Source: Actinacidiphila bryophytorum
Lineage (GTDB): Bacteria > Actinomycetota > Actinomycetes > Streptomycetales > Streptomycetaceae
Direction: 5' to 3'
DNA length: 64,000 nucleotides
Assembly (NCBI RefSeq): GCF_016916835.1
Contig: NZ_JAFFIX010000024.1
Coordinates: 1 to 64,000 of the forward strand
Under the pieces are notes generated by a model. That model was not told the DNA's origin. It made no database searches and saw only the letters and a list, made by a program, of their open reading frames with translations. The translations under genes and the position numbers were made by a program. Positions 50,347-59,280 of this stretch are shown in pieces; position 1 is the first letter of the stretch, and every line of letters begins with the position of its first letter.

Positions 50347-51819
50347 TCAGCGCCGCCCGCGGTAGACCACCAGAGCGCCGGCGGCCTTGTCGAGCAGCAG
50401 TTCCCCGGGCGCGGGCGCCACCTCGCCGTCGCAGGCCAGGTGGACGCCCGCGCCGGGCACGCGCACCCGCAGCCGCGGCACCGACGCCGCCTCGTACACC
50501 GGCGACCTGGTCAGCACCCCGGTCAGCGCCGCCCCCAGCAGCCGGGTCCTGGCGAAGGGGCCGCCGTCCACGATCCGCACGTCGAGCCGCCCGTCCGCCA
50601 GGTCGCGGCGCCGCACCGGCGCCAGGCCCACGCTCGAATAGCGGCAGTTCCCGGCGAAGAGCAGCCACACGGAACGCGGCCTGCCGTTGATCTCGATGTC
50701 CACCGGCGTGCAGGTCCGCAGTACGTGCACCGCCGCCAGAACGCTCGCCGGCCACGAACCGACCCGCCGCGACCAGCGCTCCCTGACCCGTACCAGGTCC
50801 GGGTAGGAGCCGATGCTGAAGGTGTTCAGAAAGGGTTCAGCGGCCGCGCCGGGGGCGTCGAGCCCGGTGGTGCGGGCCACGTCCACCCGGGCCGCGGTGC
50901 CGTCCAGCACCGCCGTCGCCGTGTCCTCGACCGTGCTCAGGCCCAGGTCGAGCGCGAAGTGGTTGCGCGTGCCGCCGGGGAAGACCGCGAGCGGCAGCCC
51001 GTACCGCAGCGCGACGGCCGCAGCCAGCCGTACGGTGCCGTCGCCGCCGCACACCCCCAGGGCGCCGCCCCGCTCGACCGCGGTGCGCGCCGCCTTCTCC
51101 AGCAGCTCCGCCAGGTCGTCGTCCTCGGTGCACTCGGTGACGTCGGCCTGCGGCAGCGCCGCCGCGATCCGCACCTCGGGCGGGGTCAGCAGCGGCGGCG
51201 GCCCCGACGCCGCGTTGACCACCACCTGGAGCCCGCGCCCGCCCGGCAGCGCCGGCGCCCGAGCCGCCGGTCCCGGACGCGGAACGCCAGGCGCCGGCGG
51301 CAGCAGCGCCCGTACGGTCAGCGCGGCGCCCGCGCCCAGCGCGCAGCCCACCAGCACATCGCTCGGGTAGTGCACCCCGGTGTAGATCCGGGAGAAGGCC
51401 ACGCTCGCCGCCAGCGGCGCCACCGCCGCGCCCCAGCCGGCCGACTCCATCCCGGCGCCGACCGCGAAGGCGGCGGCCGAGGCGGAGTGCCCCGAGGGGA
51501 AGGAGGAGGTCACCGGCTGCCGGTGCAGCTGCCGTATCAGCGGCACGGTGTCCAGCAGCGGCCTGGCCCGGCGCACCGCTCCCTTGCCCACGGTGTTCAC
51601 CGTCAGCGACGCCAGTGCCAGTGAGCCGAGGCCGCGCAGCGCCGCCCGGCGGCCGTCCCTGCCGCCCGCCACCGCCATGCCGGCCGCGACCGCGCACCAC
51701 AGCCGGCCGTGGTTCGCCGCGCGGCTCAGCCGCGGCAGCACGGGTTCCGCGCCGGGCCAGTGCCGGCCCGCGACCTCGGCGAACAGTGCCACGTCCCAGC
51801 GCTTCCATGGGTAGCTCAT
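50347..51819 (-). CDS. PAP2 phosphatase / diacylglycerol kinase-like fusion protein
   Basis: The 490-residue protein has an N-terminal PAP2 membrane phosphatase: KGAVRRARP (motif 1), SFPSGHSASAAAFAVG (motif 2) and FSRIYTGVHYPSDVLVG (motif 3) at residues about 75-165. After a linker, a diacylglycerol/lipid kinase catalytic domain follows, with VVNAASG, LGVCGGDGTVRLAAAVAL (GGDGT) and FPGGTRNHFALDLGL. The fusion couples a lipid phosphate phosphatase with a lipid kinase at the membrane and is common in Streptomyces. It is divergent from the aminotransferase-like gene across a repeat region. Confidence 0.9.
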   Translation of the reverse strand: MSYPWKRWDVALFAEVAGRHWPGAEPVLPRLSRAANHGRLWCAVAAGMAVAGGRDGRRAALRGLGSLALASLTVNTVGKGAVRRARPLLDTVPLIRQLHRQPVTSSFPSGHSASAAAFAVGAGMESAGWGAAVAPLAASVAFSRIYTGVHYPSDVLVGCALGAGAALTVRALLPPAPGVPRPGPAARAPALPGGRGLQVVVNAASGPPPLLTPPEVRIAAALPQADVTECTEDDDLAELLEKAARTAVERGGALGVCGGDGTVRLAAAVALRYGLPLAVFPGGTRNHFALDLGLSTVEDTATAVLDGTAARVDVARTTGLDAPGAAAEPFLNTFSIGSYPDLVRVRERWSRRVGSWPASVLAAVHVLRTCTPVDIEINGRPRSVWLLFAGNCRYSSVGLAPVRRRDLADGRLDVRIVDGGPFARTRLLGAALTGVLTRSPVYEAASVPRLRVRVPGAGVHLACDGEVAPAPGELLLDKAAGALVVYRGRR

Positions 51820-51900
51820 GCCACCCGATTACCCTGCGCGGCGCCGCGCACGCCCAGCGCTTGCAGCGCGCCTTCAGGCCCTGCCCCTTGCGGTGGGCCT

Positions 51901-52150
51901 GCACCTTTCCCCTGGCGGTGGGACGGTCTCGCAGTTCCCCGCGCCCCTGGGTGATTGCCCCTTGCCGTGCGTTGCTTGCCTGCGGCTGCATCGTGATTGG
52001 GCGCGCAGTTCCCCGCGCCCCTGAAAACGCTCCCCCTCCTGCGCGGAGGGCGCCGCCTGAAAGCGCCCGCTCTGCGCGCAGAGGGCAGCCACCAGGGGCG
52101 CGGGGAACTGCGCGACAAGCCACCCACCCACCGAAAGGTGCAAGCTCACA
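51901..52150. repeat. Nested-palindrome intergenic repeat, copy 3 (gap 51820-52242)
   Basis: This copy lies between divergent genes, unlike the other three. The module GCAGTTCCCCGCGCCCCT is at 51931-51948 and 52003-52020+, extended by GAAAACGCTC at 52023-52032. The inverted form GGGGCGCGGGGAACTGCGCG is at 52095-52114. Outer arms GCACCTTTC (51901-51909) and GAAAGGTGC complete the nesting. A GGAGG-type site just before ATG 52243 is unrelated to the repeat. Promoters for both flanking genes must lie within or beside it. Confidence 0.65.
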
Positions 52151-52242
52151 GCAAGGGGCACCCACCTGGGCAGCCCCCGGCCAGGGACTTGGCAAGGTGC
52201 GGGAAAGGGCGGGGAGGGGGAAGGTTGTGGCGGAGGTGCGCA

Positions 52243-53457
52243 ATGCCGATCAGCCTGCCGCACGGCGTGAGGCCGGAACCCGGCCTCCCGGTTCCCCCCT
52301 ACTGGCATGCCCACCTGTCCGCGGCCTCGCCCGGCACGGAGGAGGCGGGCGGCGGGCCGCGCCTGCTGGACGCCGCGTGCGGCTACTTCACACGGCGCGG
52401 CATGTGGAGCGGCCCCGGCCAGGTCCTCGCCGCGCCCGGCGCGGAACCGCTGCTGCTGGCGCTGCTCGCCGCCGCGGGCGGCGACCCGGTGCTCGCCCGC
52501 CCGGCCCCGGCCTGGCAGGCGCCGGTCGCGGAGCTGGTGGGCCGGCCCGTGCACGCGGTGCGCAGCGCGCCGGAGGGCGGCGGGGTGCCCGACCCGTTCG
52601 CGCTGCTCGAAACGGTCCGCAGGGCCAGGGCGGCGGGCGCCGACCCGCGGCTGCTCGTGCTGTCGGCCGCGGACGACCCGACGGGCACGGTGACCGCACC
52701 GGAACTGCTGCACGAGACCTGCGAGGCCGCGGCGGAGGGGGGTCTGCAGATCGTCTCGGACGAGACGTACTCCGACACACTGCACCACCGCGACACCGTG
52801 CTGCTCAGCCCCGCCGAGATGCTCCCCGACCACACCGTCGTGCTCGCCGACCTGGGCGCCACGCTCGTCCCGGCGGCCGTGCCGGTCGCCATTGCCCGCT
52901 TCCCCGCGACCGCGCACGGCACGGCCTGGCGGCAGCGCACCGCGGCGGCGCTCGCCGCGGTACGGGCCGTGCTGCCCGCGCCTGTCGCCGCGGCCACCGC
53001 GTACGTCCTCACCGAGCCGTCGGAGGTCGTCGAGCGGGTCGCCGCCGCGAACCGGCTGCACGCCAGGACCGCTGCCGCCGCCTACCGGGCCGTGACCGGG
53101 ACCGGTGCGGTGTGCCGGCCGCCGCAGGCCGGCTTCCAGCTGTACCCGACGCTGCGCAGCCCCGACCTGGACGCCGCCGCCCTCGAAGAGCGCCTGAGCG
53201 CCGCGCTGGGCAGGTCCGTGCCCGGCGGCCACCGTTTCGGCGACGACCCGGCGGAGCCCCGGGTGCGTATCGACACCGGCGCGCTGCACGGCCGTACCGA
53301 GAGCGAACGGCGTACGACGCTGGCCGCCGCCGACCCGCTCGCCGTCCCCCATGTGGCGGCGGCCCTCGACGCGCTCACCGCCGCGTTCGCCGCGCTGACC
53401 GGCCCGGACGTGGTCAGCGGTTCGGCCGATGTGCGATCGCGGGGCGCGGCGGGCTGA
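52243..53457 (+). CDS. Aminotransferase class I/II-like protein lacking any lysine
   Basis: The 404-residue protein starts at ATG 52243 with GGCGGAGG upstream. The fold-type I pattern is visible: LLDAACGYFTRRGMWSGPGQVLAAPGAEPLLLALLAAAG, LLVLSAADDPTGTVTAPELLHETCEAA and GLQIVSDETYSDTLHH near residue 172. The PLP-binding Lys expected about 30 residues later (family S-K-x-x motif) is replaced by VVLADLGATLVP, and I find no Lys anywhere in the protein. It therefore cannot form the internal aldimine. It may be a non-catalytic or regulatory homologue. An MBL hydrolase gene follows 45 bp downstream. Confidence 0.75.
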   Translation: MPISLPHGVRPEPGLPVPPYWHAHLSAASPGTEEAGGGPRLLDAACGYFTRRGMWSGPGQVLAAPGAEPLLLALLAAAGGDPVLARPAPAWQAPVAELVGRPVHAVRSAPEGGGVPDPFALLETVRRARAAGADPRLLVLSAADDPTGTVTAPELLHETCEAAAEGGLQIVSDETYSDTLHHRDTVLLSPAEMLPDHTVVLADLGATLVPAAVPVAIARFPATAHGTAWRQRTAAALAAVRAVLPAPVAAATAYVLTEPSEVVERVAAANRLHARTAAAAYRAVTGTGAVCRPPQAGFQLYPTLRSPDLDAAALEERLSAALGRSVPGGHRFGDDPAEPRVRIDTGALHGRTESERRTTLAAADPLAVPHVAAALDALTAAFAALTGPDVVSGSADVRSRGAAG

Positions 53458-53502
53458 CTTACGTTCGAGGCGTCGCCCCCGGACCGCACGGACGGAGTCC
53501 CG

Positions 53503-54501
53503 ATGACCGATCAGAGCGAACGGACCCTGGCCGCGCCACGCCCGCCCGGTGAGCACCGGGTCTGGCCCAGGTCCTTCGCCGACCGGCTCACCGAACCGCT
53601 CCCGGGCCTGCGCACCCTGGTGCGGGCCGTGCGGGAGTGCGTCATCCGCCCGCCCGCCCACACCCTGCGCCAGGTGCCGCTGCTGCCCTTCGCGCCCGGG
53701 CCGCTGCCGGAACCGGGACCCGGCGCCGTCTCCGTCACCTGGGCGGGACACGCCAGCTGGGTGATCCGCGTCGGCGGGCTCACCGTGCTGACCGACCCCG
53801 TGTGGTCGCGCCGCATCCCCGCCACCCCCGCCAGGATCACGCCGGTGGGCGTGCCCTGGGAGAACCTGCCGCCGGTCGACGCGGTCGTCATCAGCCACAA
53901 CCACTACGACCACCTCGACGCCCCGACGCTGCGGCGGCTGCCCCGCGGCACCGCGCTCCTGGTCCCGGCCGGGCTCGGCGCCTGGTGCCGGCGCCGCGGA
54001 TTCACCCGGGTGACCGAGCTGGACTGGTGGGAGGCCGCCGAGATCGGCGGCGTCCGCTTCGACTTCGTGCCCGCGCACCACTGGAGCCGGCGTACCCTCA
54101 CCGACTCCTGCCGGTCGCTGTGGGGCGGCTGGGTCCTCACCGACCGGGCCGGCGGCCACCGCGTCTACTTCGCCGGCGACACCGGTTACGGCGACTGCTT
54201 CACCGAGATCGGGCGGGCGCACCCGGGGATCGACCTGGCGCTGCTGCCGATCGGGGCGTATGCGCCGCGGCGGCTGCTCAAGGCTGTGCACATGGATCCG
54301 GAGGAGGCGGTCCAGGCCTTCATGGACCTCGGGGCCGCGGTCATGGCGCCCATGCACTGGGCGACGTTTCTGCTGTCGAGCGAACCGCCGCTGGAGCCTC
54401 TCACCAGGCTGCACGCGGCCTGGGCCGCGGTGGGCCTTCCGGCGGAGTCCCTGTGCGCCCTCCCGATCGGGGCGTCCCACGTCGTGCCGCCGCTGCCGTA
54501 G
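53503..54501 (+). CDS. MBL-fold metallo-hydrolase (NAPE-PLD/UlaG-like)
   Basis: The 332-residue protein starts at ATG 53503 after GGAG. The core is VSVTWAGHASWVIRVGGLTVLTDPVWSRR, the metal motif VISHNHYDHLDAPTLRRLP, RFDFVPAHHWSRRT, and VYFAGDTGYGDCFTEIG, ending with MHWATFLLSSEPPLEP. This pattern is typical of the NAPE-PLD-like branch, which cleaves phosphodiesters or lactones. It lies just after the lysine-free aminotransferase-like gene and is probably co-transcribed with it. Substrate is unknown. Confidence 0.88.
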   Translation: MTDQSERTLAAPRPPGEHRVWPRSFADRLTEPLPGLRTLVRAVRECVIRPPAHTLRQVPLLPFAPGPLPEPGPGAVSVTWAGHASWVIRVGGLTVLTDPVWSRRIPATPARITPVGVPWENLPPVDAVVISHNHYDHLDAPTLRRLPRGTALLVPAGLGAWCRRRGFTRVTELDWWEAAEIGGVRFDFVPAHHWSRRTLTDSCRSLWGGWVLTDRAGGHRVYFAGDTGYGDCFTEIGRAHPGIDLALLPIGAYAPRRLLKAVHMDPEEAVQAFMDLGAAVMAPMHWATFLLSSEPPLEPLTRLHAAWAAVGLPAESLCALPIGASHVVPPLP

Positions 54502-54559
54502 GCGACTGCCCCCTGCGGTGGGTGGTCGGCTTTCCCCGGTGGTGGGTGCGTCGGTGATT

Positions 54560-54725
54560 GCCACTTGCTGTGGCGTTGCTTCTTTCCCGCTCGCCGGGCT
54601 GGGCGCGCAGTTCCCCGCGCCCCTTGAAGACGCTCACCCTCCCAGGCGGACGGCGCCGCCTGCCTGCGCCGGCCCTGCGGAAAGAGAGCACCCCCCAGGG
54701 GGAAGGCGACGCCACAGCAAGTGGC
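54560..54725. repeat. Nested-palindrome intergenic repeat, copy 4 (gap 54502-54785)
   Basis: The gap separates convergent genes. Outer arms GCCACTTGCTGTGGCGT (54560-54576) and ACGCCACAGCAAGTGGC (54709-54725) are a perfect 17-bp inverted repeat. Inside is the shared module GCGCGCAGTTCCCCGCGCCCC (about 54603-54623) followed by TTGAAGACGCTC. No coding signal is present. The arms would give a long stem on transcripts from either flanking gene. Confidence 0.65.
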
Positions 54726-54785
54726 ACCCTCCTGGCCACCCGCCCGGGGGAAAGGCGAGCGCCCAGCGCATGTGCACCCGGGGGA

Positions 54786-55409
54786 TCAGGAGTGGCGGAG
54801 GCGCTTGAGGACGGCGGGGGCAGAGGCGATCGTGAAGGTGAGGGCGACCGCGAGGGCGACGCCCTGCCAGGGCTCGGGGAAGAGGGAGCCGCCCAGGATC
54901 CCGATCAACTGGTACGTCGCGGCCCACGCCAGGCATGCGGCGACATCCCCGCGCACGAACCGCCGCAGTGGCATCTCCGACATCAGGCACGCGACCATCA
55001 CCGGGATGCGTCCGCCGGGCAGCAGCCGGGAGAGCACGAGAACGGCGGCCCCGTGCTCGTCGAGGCGCCGCTGGGCCGTGTCCAGCGTGTGCTCGTCGAC
55101 CCGGTCCTGCAGTCGCCGCAGCCAGCGAGAGCCGCCGCGCGACCGTACGCCGCGCAGGCCCAGCAGATACAGCCCGACGTCGCCGAGCAGCGCGGCGAAC
55201 GCGGCCACGCAGAAGACGCCGAGCAGTGCGAAGGGGTCGGTCTGGTGGAAGGCGACGACGGCGGCGCTGGAGACGATCGCCCCGGTGGGTACGACCGGCA
55301 CCAGGGCGCCGAGGGACACCAGCAGGAAGAGCGAGGGGTAGCCGACGGCCTGCTGGGTGCTCTCGGAGGGCGGCGGGTTGGCGGCGGCCGACGCGAGGAA
55401 GGCGATCAC
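54786..55409 (-). CDS. DedA-family membrane protein
   Basis: The 207-residue protein starts at a GTG (55407-55409) that overlaps the stop of the upstream MBL gene by 4 bp. It has the DedA arrangement: LFLLVSLGALVPVVPTGAIVSSAAVVA, GVFCVAAFAALLGDVGLYLLG, LSRLLPGGRIPVMVACLMSEMPLRRFV (the conserved re-entrant R-x-x-P-G region) and membrane helices to the C-terminus. DedA proteins act in membrane lipid recycling and envelope homeostasis; some flip undecaprenyl phosphate. It is translationally coupled to the MBL gene. Confidence 0.88.
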   Translation of the reverse strand: MIAFLASAAANPPPSESTQQAVGYPSLFLLVSLGALVPVVPTGAIVSSAAVVAFHQTDPFALLGVFCVAAFAALLGDVGLYLLGLRGVRSRGGSRWLRRLQDRVDEHTLDTAQRRLDEHGAAVLVLSRLLPGGRIPVMVACLMSEMPLRRFVRGDVAACLAWAATYQLIGILGGSLFPEPWQGVALAVALTFTIASAPAVLKRLRHS

Positions 55410-56206
55410 CCGGTCGTCCCCCGCCCCGCGGCATCTGCGTCCGCGACGGTGACGCTCTGGCCGTGGTCGAGCCGGTGCACGGTGACGCCGGGTGCGGTGT
55501 CGGCGGCGAGCCGGGCGAACTCCGCACCCGGGGTGTGGAATTCGTGCGGCCGGACCGCGTCCATCCCGATCGGCCAGAAGGTGCCGTAGTGCACGGGGAC
55601 CGCGACCCGCGGGGCGAGCTGCGCCACGGCCTGGGCCGCACGTGCCGCGTCGAGGTGGCCGTGGCCGAGGAAGGGTCCCCATCCGCCCACCGGCAGCAGC
55701 GCGATGTCGCAGGCGTCGACCGCGTCCGCCATGCCGTCGAAGAGCCCGGTGTCGCCGGCGAAGTAGGTGCGGGCGGCGCCCTCCACGACGTAGCCGAGCG
55801 CGGGCGCGCGCTGCGGCCCGTACGGCAGCCGCCGGCCGTCGTGTGCGGCGGGTACGACGCGTACGGTCAGCGCGCCGAAGTCCAGGGTCTGGCCCGCCTC
55901 GACCTCGGTCAGCCGCAGCCGGTCGCGCACCCTGCGCAGTCCGGGGACGGCGGCCTGGGCGCCGCGCGGCAGCAGGACGGGGGTGCCGGGGGCGAGTCCG
56001 GCGAGCGAGCCGACGTGCAGGTGGTCGGCGTGCAGGTGGGAGACGAGGACGAGGTCGGCGGCGGCAGCGGCAGGCGGCGGCACGGGGCCGCGGCGCCGCC
56101 GCAGGTGGGCGAGGCGCCTGGCGAACAGCGGGTCGGTCAGCACCCGCATCCCGGAGTCCCGCACGGTCACCGTGGCATGGCCCCACCACGTGATCTCCAC
56201 CGCCAC
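55406..56206 (-). CDS. MBL-fold metallo-hydrolase (UlaG-like)
   Basis: The 266-residue protein starts MAVEITWWGHATVTVRDSGMRVLTDPLFARR. Metal motif: LVLVSHLHADHLHVGSL, later VVPAAHDGRRLPYGP and TYFAGDTGLFDGM, with VPVHYGTFWPIG near the end, as in the UlaG-like branch of the MBL superfamily. It is the first gene of a pair with DedA and overlaps it by GTGA, which hints at a joint role in lipid or envelope metabolism. It is not closely similar to the other MBL protein of the window (53503-54501), which has a longer N-terminus. Confidence 0.88.
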   Translation of the reverse strand: MAVEITWWGHATVTVRDSGMRVLTDPLFARRLAHLRRRRGPVPPPAAAAADLVLVSHLHADHLHVGSLAGLAPGTPVLLPRGAQAAVPGLRRVRDRLRLTEVEAGQTLDFGALTVRVVPAAHDGRRLPYGPQRAPALGYVVEGAARTYFAGDTGLFDGMADAVDACDIALLPVGGWGPFLGHGHLDAARAAQAVAQLAPRVAVPVHYGTFWPIGMDAVRPHEFHTPGAEFARLAADTAPGVTVHRLDHGQSVTVADADAAGRGTTG

Positions 56207-56334
56207 CGTGCCCGTCCCTCCGCCGATTCCCGCCCGCGCACACCCTCGCTCACGCGGGTCAGCCCGCGCCCGCCGACCCCGAGCGTATTCCTTTCGTTGC
56301 AGGTCCGGCCGTACGGGTGTGGCAGGGTGGGGGG

Positions 56335-58470
56335 GTGCCTCAGCCGGGAGAGAGTCGGAGACGGGCCGCGAGGCGCAGTGCGCTGCGGGCCGTCGGACGG
56401 GTGCTCGCGGTGTGGATGGTGGCGACGGCCACCCTGGCGCTGCTGGCGTGGCTGCTGCCGGACTTCCGTATCGAGTCGCCCGACGGCGACAGCCCGACGC
56501 AGATAGCGGTGACCGCGGCTATCGGCGCGGGCGCCTTCGGTGTGCTGAGCGCGCTGGTGTGGCCGCTGCTGGTCAGGGCGCTGCTGCTGGTGCCCGCTCT
56601 GGTGCTGGGCGCGCTGGTGTTCTTCCTGAACGGTTCGCTGCTGCTGGTCGCGCTGAGCTTCACCCCGAACGGCAGGGGAGAGGTCGCGCCGGCGACGGCC
56701 GTGGTGATCGCCGCGGTGATGTCGGCCGCGTCGTCGGCGACCAGCACCGCGCTGGCCGTACGCGACGACGCCGCCTACGGGCGGCGGCTGGCCCGGCTCG
56801 CCGGTCGGCGCCGCAGGCACGCGGGCGACCCGCCGCTGCCCACGGCGCCTGGCACGGTCTTCCTGCAGCTCGACGGTGTCGGCCACGACGTGCTGCGGTC
56901 CGCGCTGACCGGCAGACCGCCCGCGATGCCCACCCTCGCGGGCTGGCTCGGCAGCACCCACCGGCTCACCGCGTGGCGCACCGACTGGAGCAGCCAGACC
57001 GGCGCGAGCCAGCTGGCGATCCTGCACGGCAGCAACCACGACGTGCCCGCCTTCCGCTGGTTCGAGAAGGAGACCGGGCAGGTGATGGTCTGCAACCGGC
57101 CGTCGAGTGCGGCGGAGCTGGAGCGCAGGGCGGTCGCCCGCACCGGTTCGCGCGGCCTGCTCGCCGCGGACGGCGCCAGCCGCGGCAACCTGTTCACCGG
57201 GGGCGCGGACCAGTCGGCGCTGGTGATGTCGGTGGCGGCGCAGCGCGGCAAGTTCAGCCGGTCCAGGTCCGGTTACTTCGCCTACTTCTCCGACCCGGCC
57301 AACGCGGTGCGCACCGCCTGGTCCTTCGTCGCCGAGGTCGGCCGGGAGGTCGCGGAGTCCAGCGCGTCGCGGTTGCGCAGGGACCGCCCGCGGATCAAGC
57401 GCGGCGGCCTCTACCCGGTGCTGCGCGCCTTCGCCACCGTCGTGGAGCGGGACGTGGCGGTGGCCGCGGTCGTCGGCGACATGCTCGCCGGGCGCACCGC
57501 GGTCTACGCCGACCTGGTCGCCTACGACGAGGTGGCCCACCACTCGGGACCCGGCAGCCGGGACGCCCGCAAGGTCCTCAGCCGGCTCGACCGCTCGGTC
57601 CGGCTGATCGCCGACGCGGCGCGCTACGCCCCGCGCCCGTACCGCATCGTGCTGCTCTCCGACCACGGGCAGAGCGGCGGCGAGACGTTCGAGGACGCGT
57701 ACGGCACGGGCCTGCGCGAGCTGGTGCGCACCGGGTGCGGGCTGCCGCCTGCCGGGCGGGAACCGGGGCGGCGGGCCAGGCGGCGCACCGGGGTGGAGGC
57801 GCGGGCCGCGGCACGCAGTGCGCTGCGCCGGCCGGAGAAGGGCCGGCGGGCCGCGGAGGAGGCGGCCTGCGAGGGGCCGCCGTCCGACCCGATCGTGCTG
57901 GCGTCGGGCAACCTCGGCCTGGTCTCCTTCCCCGACATCGCGGGGCGGGCCACGCTGGAGGAGATCGCCAGGCGCTGCCCCGGCCTGCTGCCCGCGCTCA
58001 CCGGGCACCCGGGGATCGGCTTCGTGCTCGTACGCAGCGAGCAGCGCGGCCCGCTGGTGCTCGGCCCCGGCGGCGGCGAACGGGAGCTGGCCACAGGGCG
58101 GGTGACCGGCGGCCCCGACCCGCTGGCCCGCTTCGGCGCGGGCGCGGCGGCCGCGGTGCTGCGGGCGGACGCCTTCCCGCACACCGCCGACCTGATGGTG
58201 AACTCGGCGGTCGACCCGGCCACGGGGGCCGTGCACGCCTTCGAGGAGCAGGCGGGCTCGCACGGCGGCCTCGGCGGCCCGCAGTCCCGGCCCTTCCTGC
58301 TGGCACCCGCGGAACTGCCGCTGCCGGGGCAGGAGATCGTCGGGGCCGAGTCGCTGTACAGGGTCTTCTGCTCCTGGCTCGCCCCCGCCCGCGATCCCGG
58401 CCCGGCCCGGCCCCAGGAGGCGGCCCCACGCCCGCGCCGCGGCCTGTCGCGTACGTCCCCGCGCCCCTGA
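56335..58470 (+). CDS. Membrane-anchored alkaline phosphatase-superfamily protein
   Basis: The 711-residue protein starts at GTG 56335 after AGGGTGGGG. Four membrane helices occupy residues 18-145 (a phage-holin-family-like region: VGRVLAVWMVATATLALLAWLLPDF, ALVWPLLVRALLLVPALVLGALVFFLNGSLLLV). The catalytic domain starts TVFLQLDGVGHDVLRSAL (metal Asp), with DWSSQTGASQLAILHG (nucleophile Thr/Ser) and VAYDEVAHHSGPG, VLLSDHGQSGGETFED (metal Asp/His) at residues about 180-450. It belongs to the phosphodiesterase/sulfatase-like alkaline phosphatase group. The soluble domain is on one face of the membrane; the substrate is unknown. Confidence 0.85.
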   Translation: MPQPGESRRRAARRSALRAVGRVLAVWMVATATLALLAWLLPDFRIESPDGDSPTQIAVTAAIGAGAFGVLSALVWPLLVRALLLVPALVLGALVFFLNGSLLLVALSFTPNGRGEVAPATAVVIAAVMSAASSATSTALAVRDDAAYGRRLARLAGRRRRHAGDPPLPTAPGTVFLQLDGVGHDVLRSALTGRPPAMPTLAGWLGSTHRLTAWRTDWSSQTGASQLAILHGSNHDVPAFRWFEKETGQVMVCNRPSSAAELERRAVARTGSRGLLAADGASRGNLFTGGADQSALVMSVAAQRGKFSRSRSGYFAYFSDPANAVRTAWSFVAEVGREVAESSASRLRRDRPRIKRGGLYPVLRAFATVVERDVAVAAVVGDMLAGRTAVYADLVAYDEVAHHSGPGSRDARKVLSRLDRSVRLIADAARYAPRPYRIVLLSDHGQSGGETFEDAYGTGLRELVRTGCGLPPAGREPGRRARRRTGVEARAAARSALRRPEKGRRAAEEAACEGPPSDPIVLASGNLGLVSFPDIAGRATLEEIARRCPGLLPALTGHPGIGFVLVRSEQRGPLVLGPGGGERELATGRVTGGPDPLARFGAGAAAAVLRADAFPHTADLMVNSAVDPATGAVHAFEEQAGSHGGLGGPQSRPFLLAPAELPLPGQEIVGAESLYRVFCSWLAPARDPGPARPQEAAPRPRRGLSRTSPRP

Positions 58471-58486
58471 CCCTGCCGCGGCAGGG
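58471..58486. terminator. Short perfect hairpin between convergent genes
   Basis: CCCTGCCGCGGCAGGG is a perfect palindrome in the 33-bp gap between the phosphatase gene and the convergent SDR gene. It could act as a bidirectional terminator; no U-tract follows. Confidence 0.4.
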
Positions 58487-58503
58487 TCGGTCAGGCGGGT
58501 CGG

Positions 58504-59265
58504 TCAGGCGGTGGCGCCGCCGTCGAGCACCAGATCGGTGCCGACCGTCGCCGCGGCCTCGGGCGCGGCCAGGTGCAGGACGGCGGCGGCGACCTCGGCG
58601 GTGCTGGCGGCGCGGCCGAGCGGGATCTGCTCGCGCAGCCTGGCGGCCTTGGCGGCCGGGGTCTCGCCGGGGCGGGTGGACATGGGGGTGTCGACGGGTC
58701 CCGGGCTGACCGCGTTGATGCGGACGCCGTCGGCGATGTGGTCGAGTGCCGCGTTCCTGGTGAGGGCGCTGACCGCCGCCTTGGTCGCCGCGTAGGCGCC
58801 CAGGCCGGCGGCCCGCCGGTGGGCGCCGATGGTGGAGGCGATGTTGACGATCGCGCCGCCGCCGTGTCCGCGCATGTGGGCGATCTCGTACTTCATCGAC
58901 AGCCACAGCCCGGTGAGGTTGGTGTCGACGGTGTGCCGCCAGGCGTCCTCGGCCATGTCGCCGACCGGTCCCGGCGCGAGGAGGACGCCGACGCCGTTGA
59001 CGGCGACGTCGAGTCCGCCGAGCCGGGCCACGGCCTCGGCAACCATGCGCTCGGCGTCGGGGCCGCGGGTGATGTCGGCGGTGAGCGCCACCGCCGTACC
59101 GCCGCCCGCCGCGACGAGGCCGACGGTCGCGTCGAGCGCGGCGGGTGTGCGGCCGGCGACCGCGACCCGTGCGCCCTCGCGGGCGAAGGCGAGCGCGACG
59201 GCCCGCCCGATGCCGCTGCCGCCGCCGGTGACGAGTACGGCCTTGCCGGTGAACCTGTCGGGCAT
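58504..59265 (-). CDS. SDR-family oxidoreductase (short-chain dehydrogenase)
   Basis: The 253-residue protein has AVLVTGGGSGIGRAVALAFAREGARVAVAGR (NADP-type Rossmann, with Arg after the second strand), NGVGVLLAPG, IVNIASTIGAHRR, the active site YAATK (in LGAYAATKAAVSALTRNAALDH), and SPGPVDTPM. This is a classical SDR. A substrate cannot be assigned. It lies next to a TetR gene on the same strand and has a dyad AGAACG-AA-CGTTCT upstream, so it is probably the regulator's target. Confidence 0.9.
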   Translation of the reverse strand: MPDRFTGKAVLVTGGGSGIGRAVALAFAREGARVAVAGRTPAALDATVGLVAAGGGTAVALTADITRGPDAERMVAEAVARLGGLDVAVNGVGVLLAPGPVGDMAEDAWRHTVDTNLTGLWLSMKYEIAHMRGHGGGAIVNIASTIGAHRRAAGLGAYAATKAAVSALTRNAALDHIADGVRINAVSPGPVDTPMSTRPGETPAAKAARLREQIPLGRAASTAEVAAAVLHLAAPEAAATVGTDLVLDGGATA

Positions 59266-59280
59266 GGGAGTCTCCTGGTG

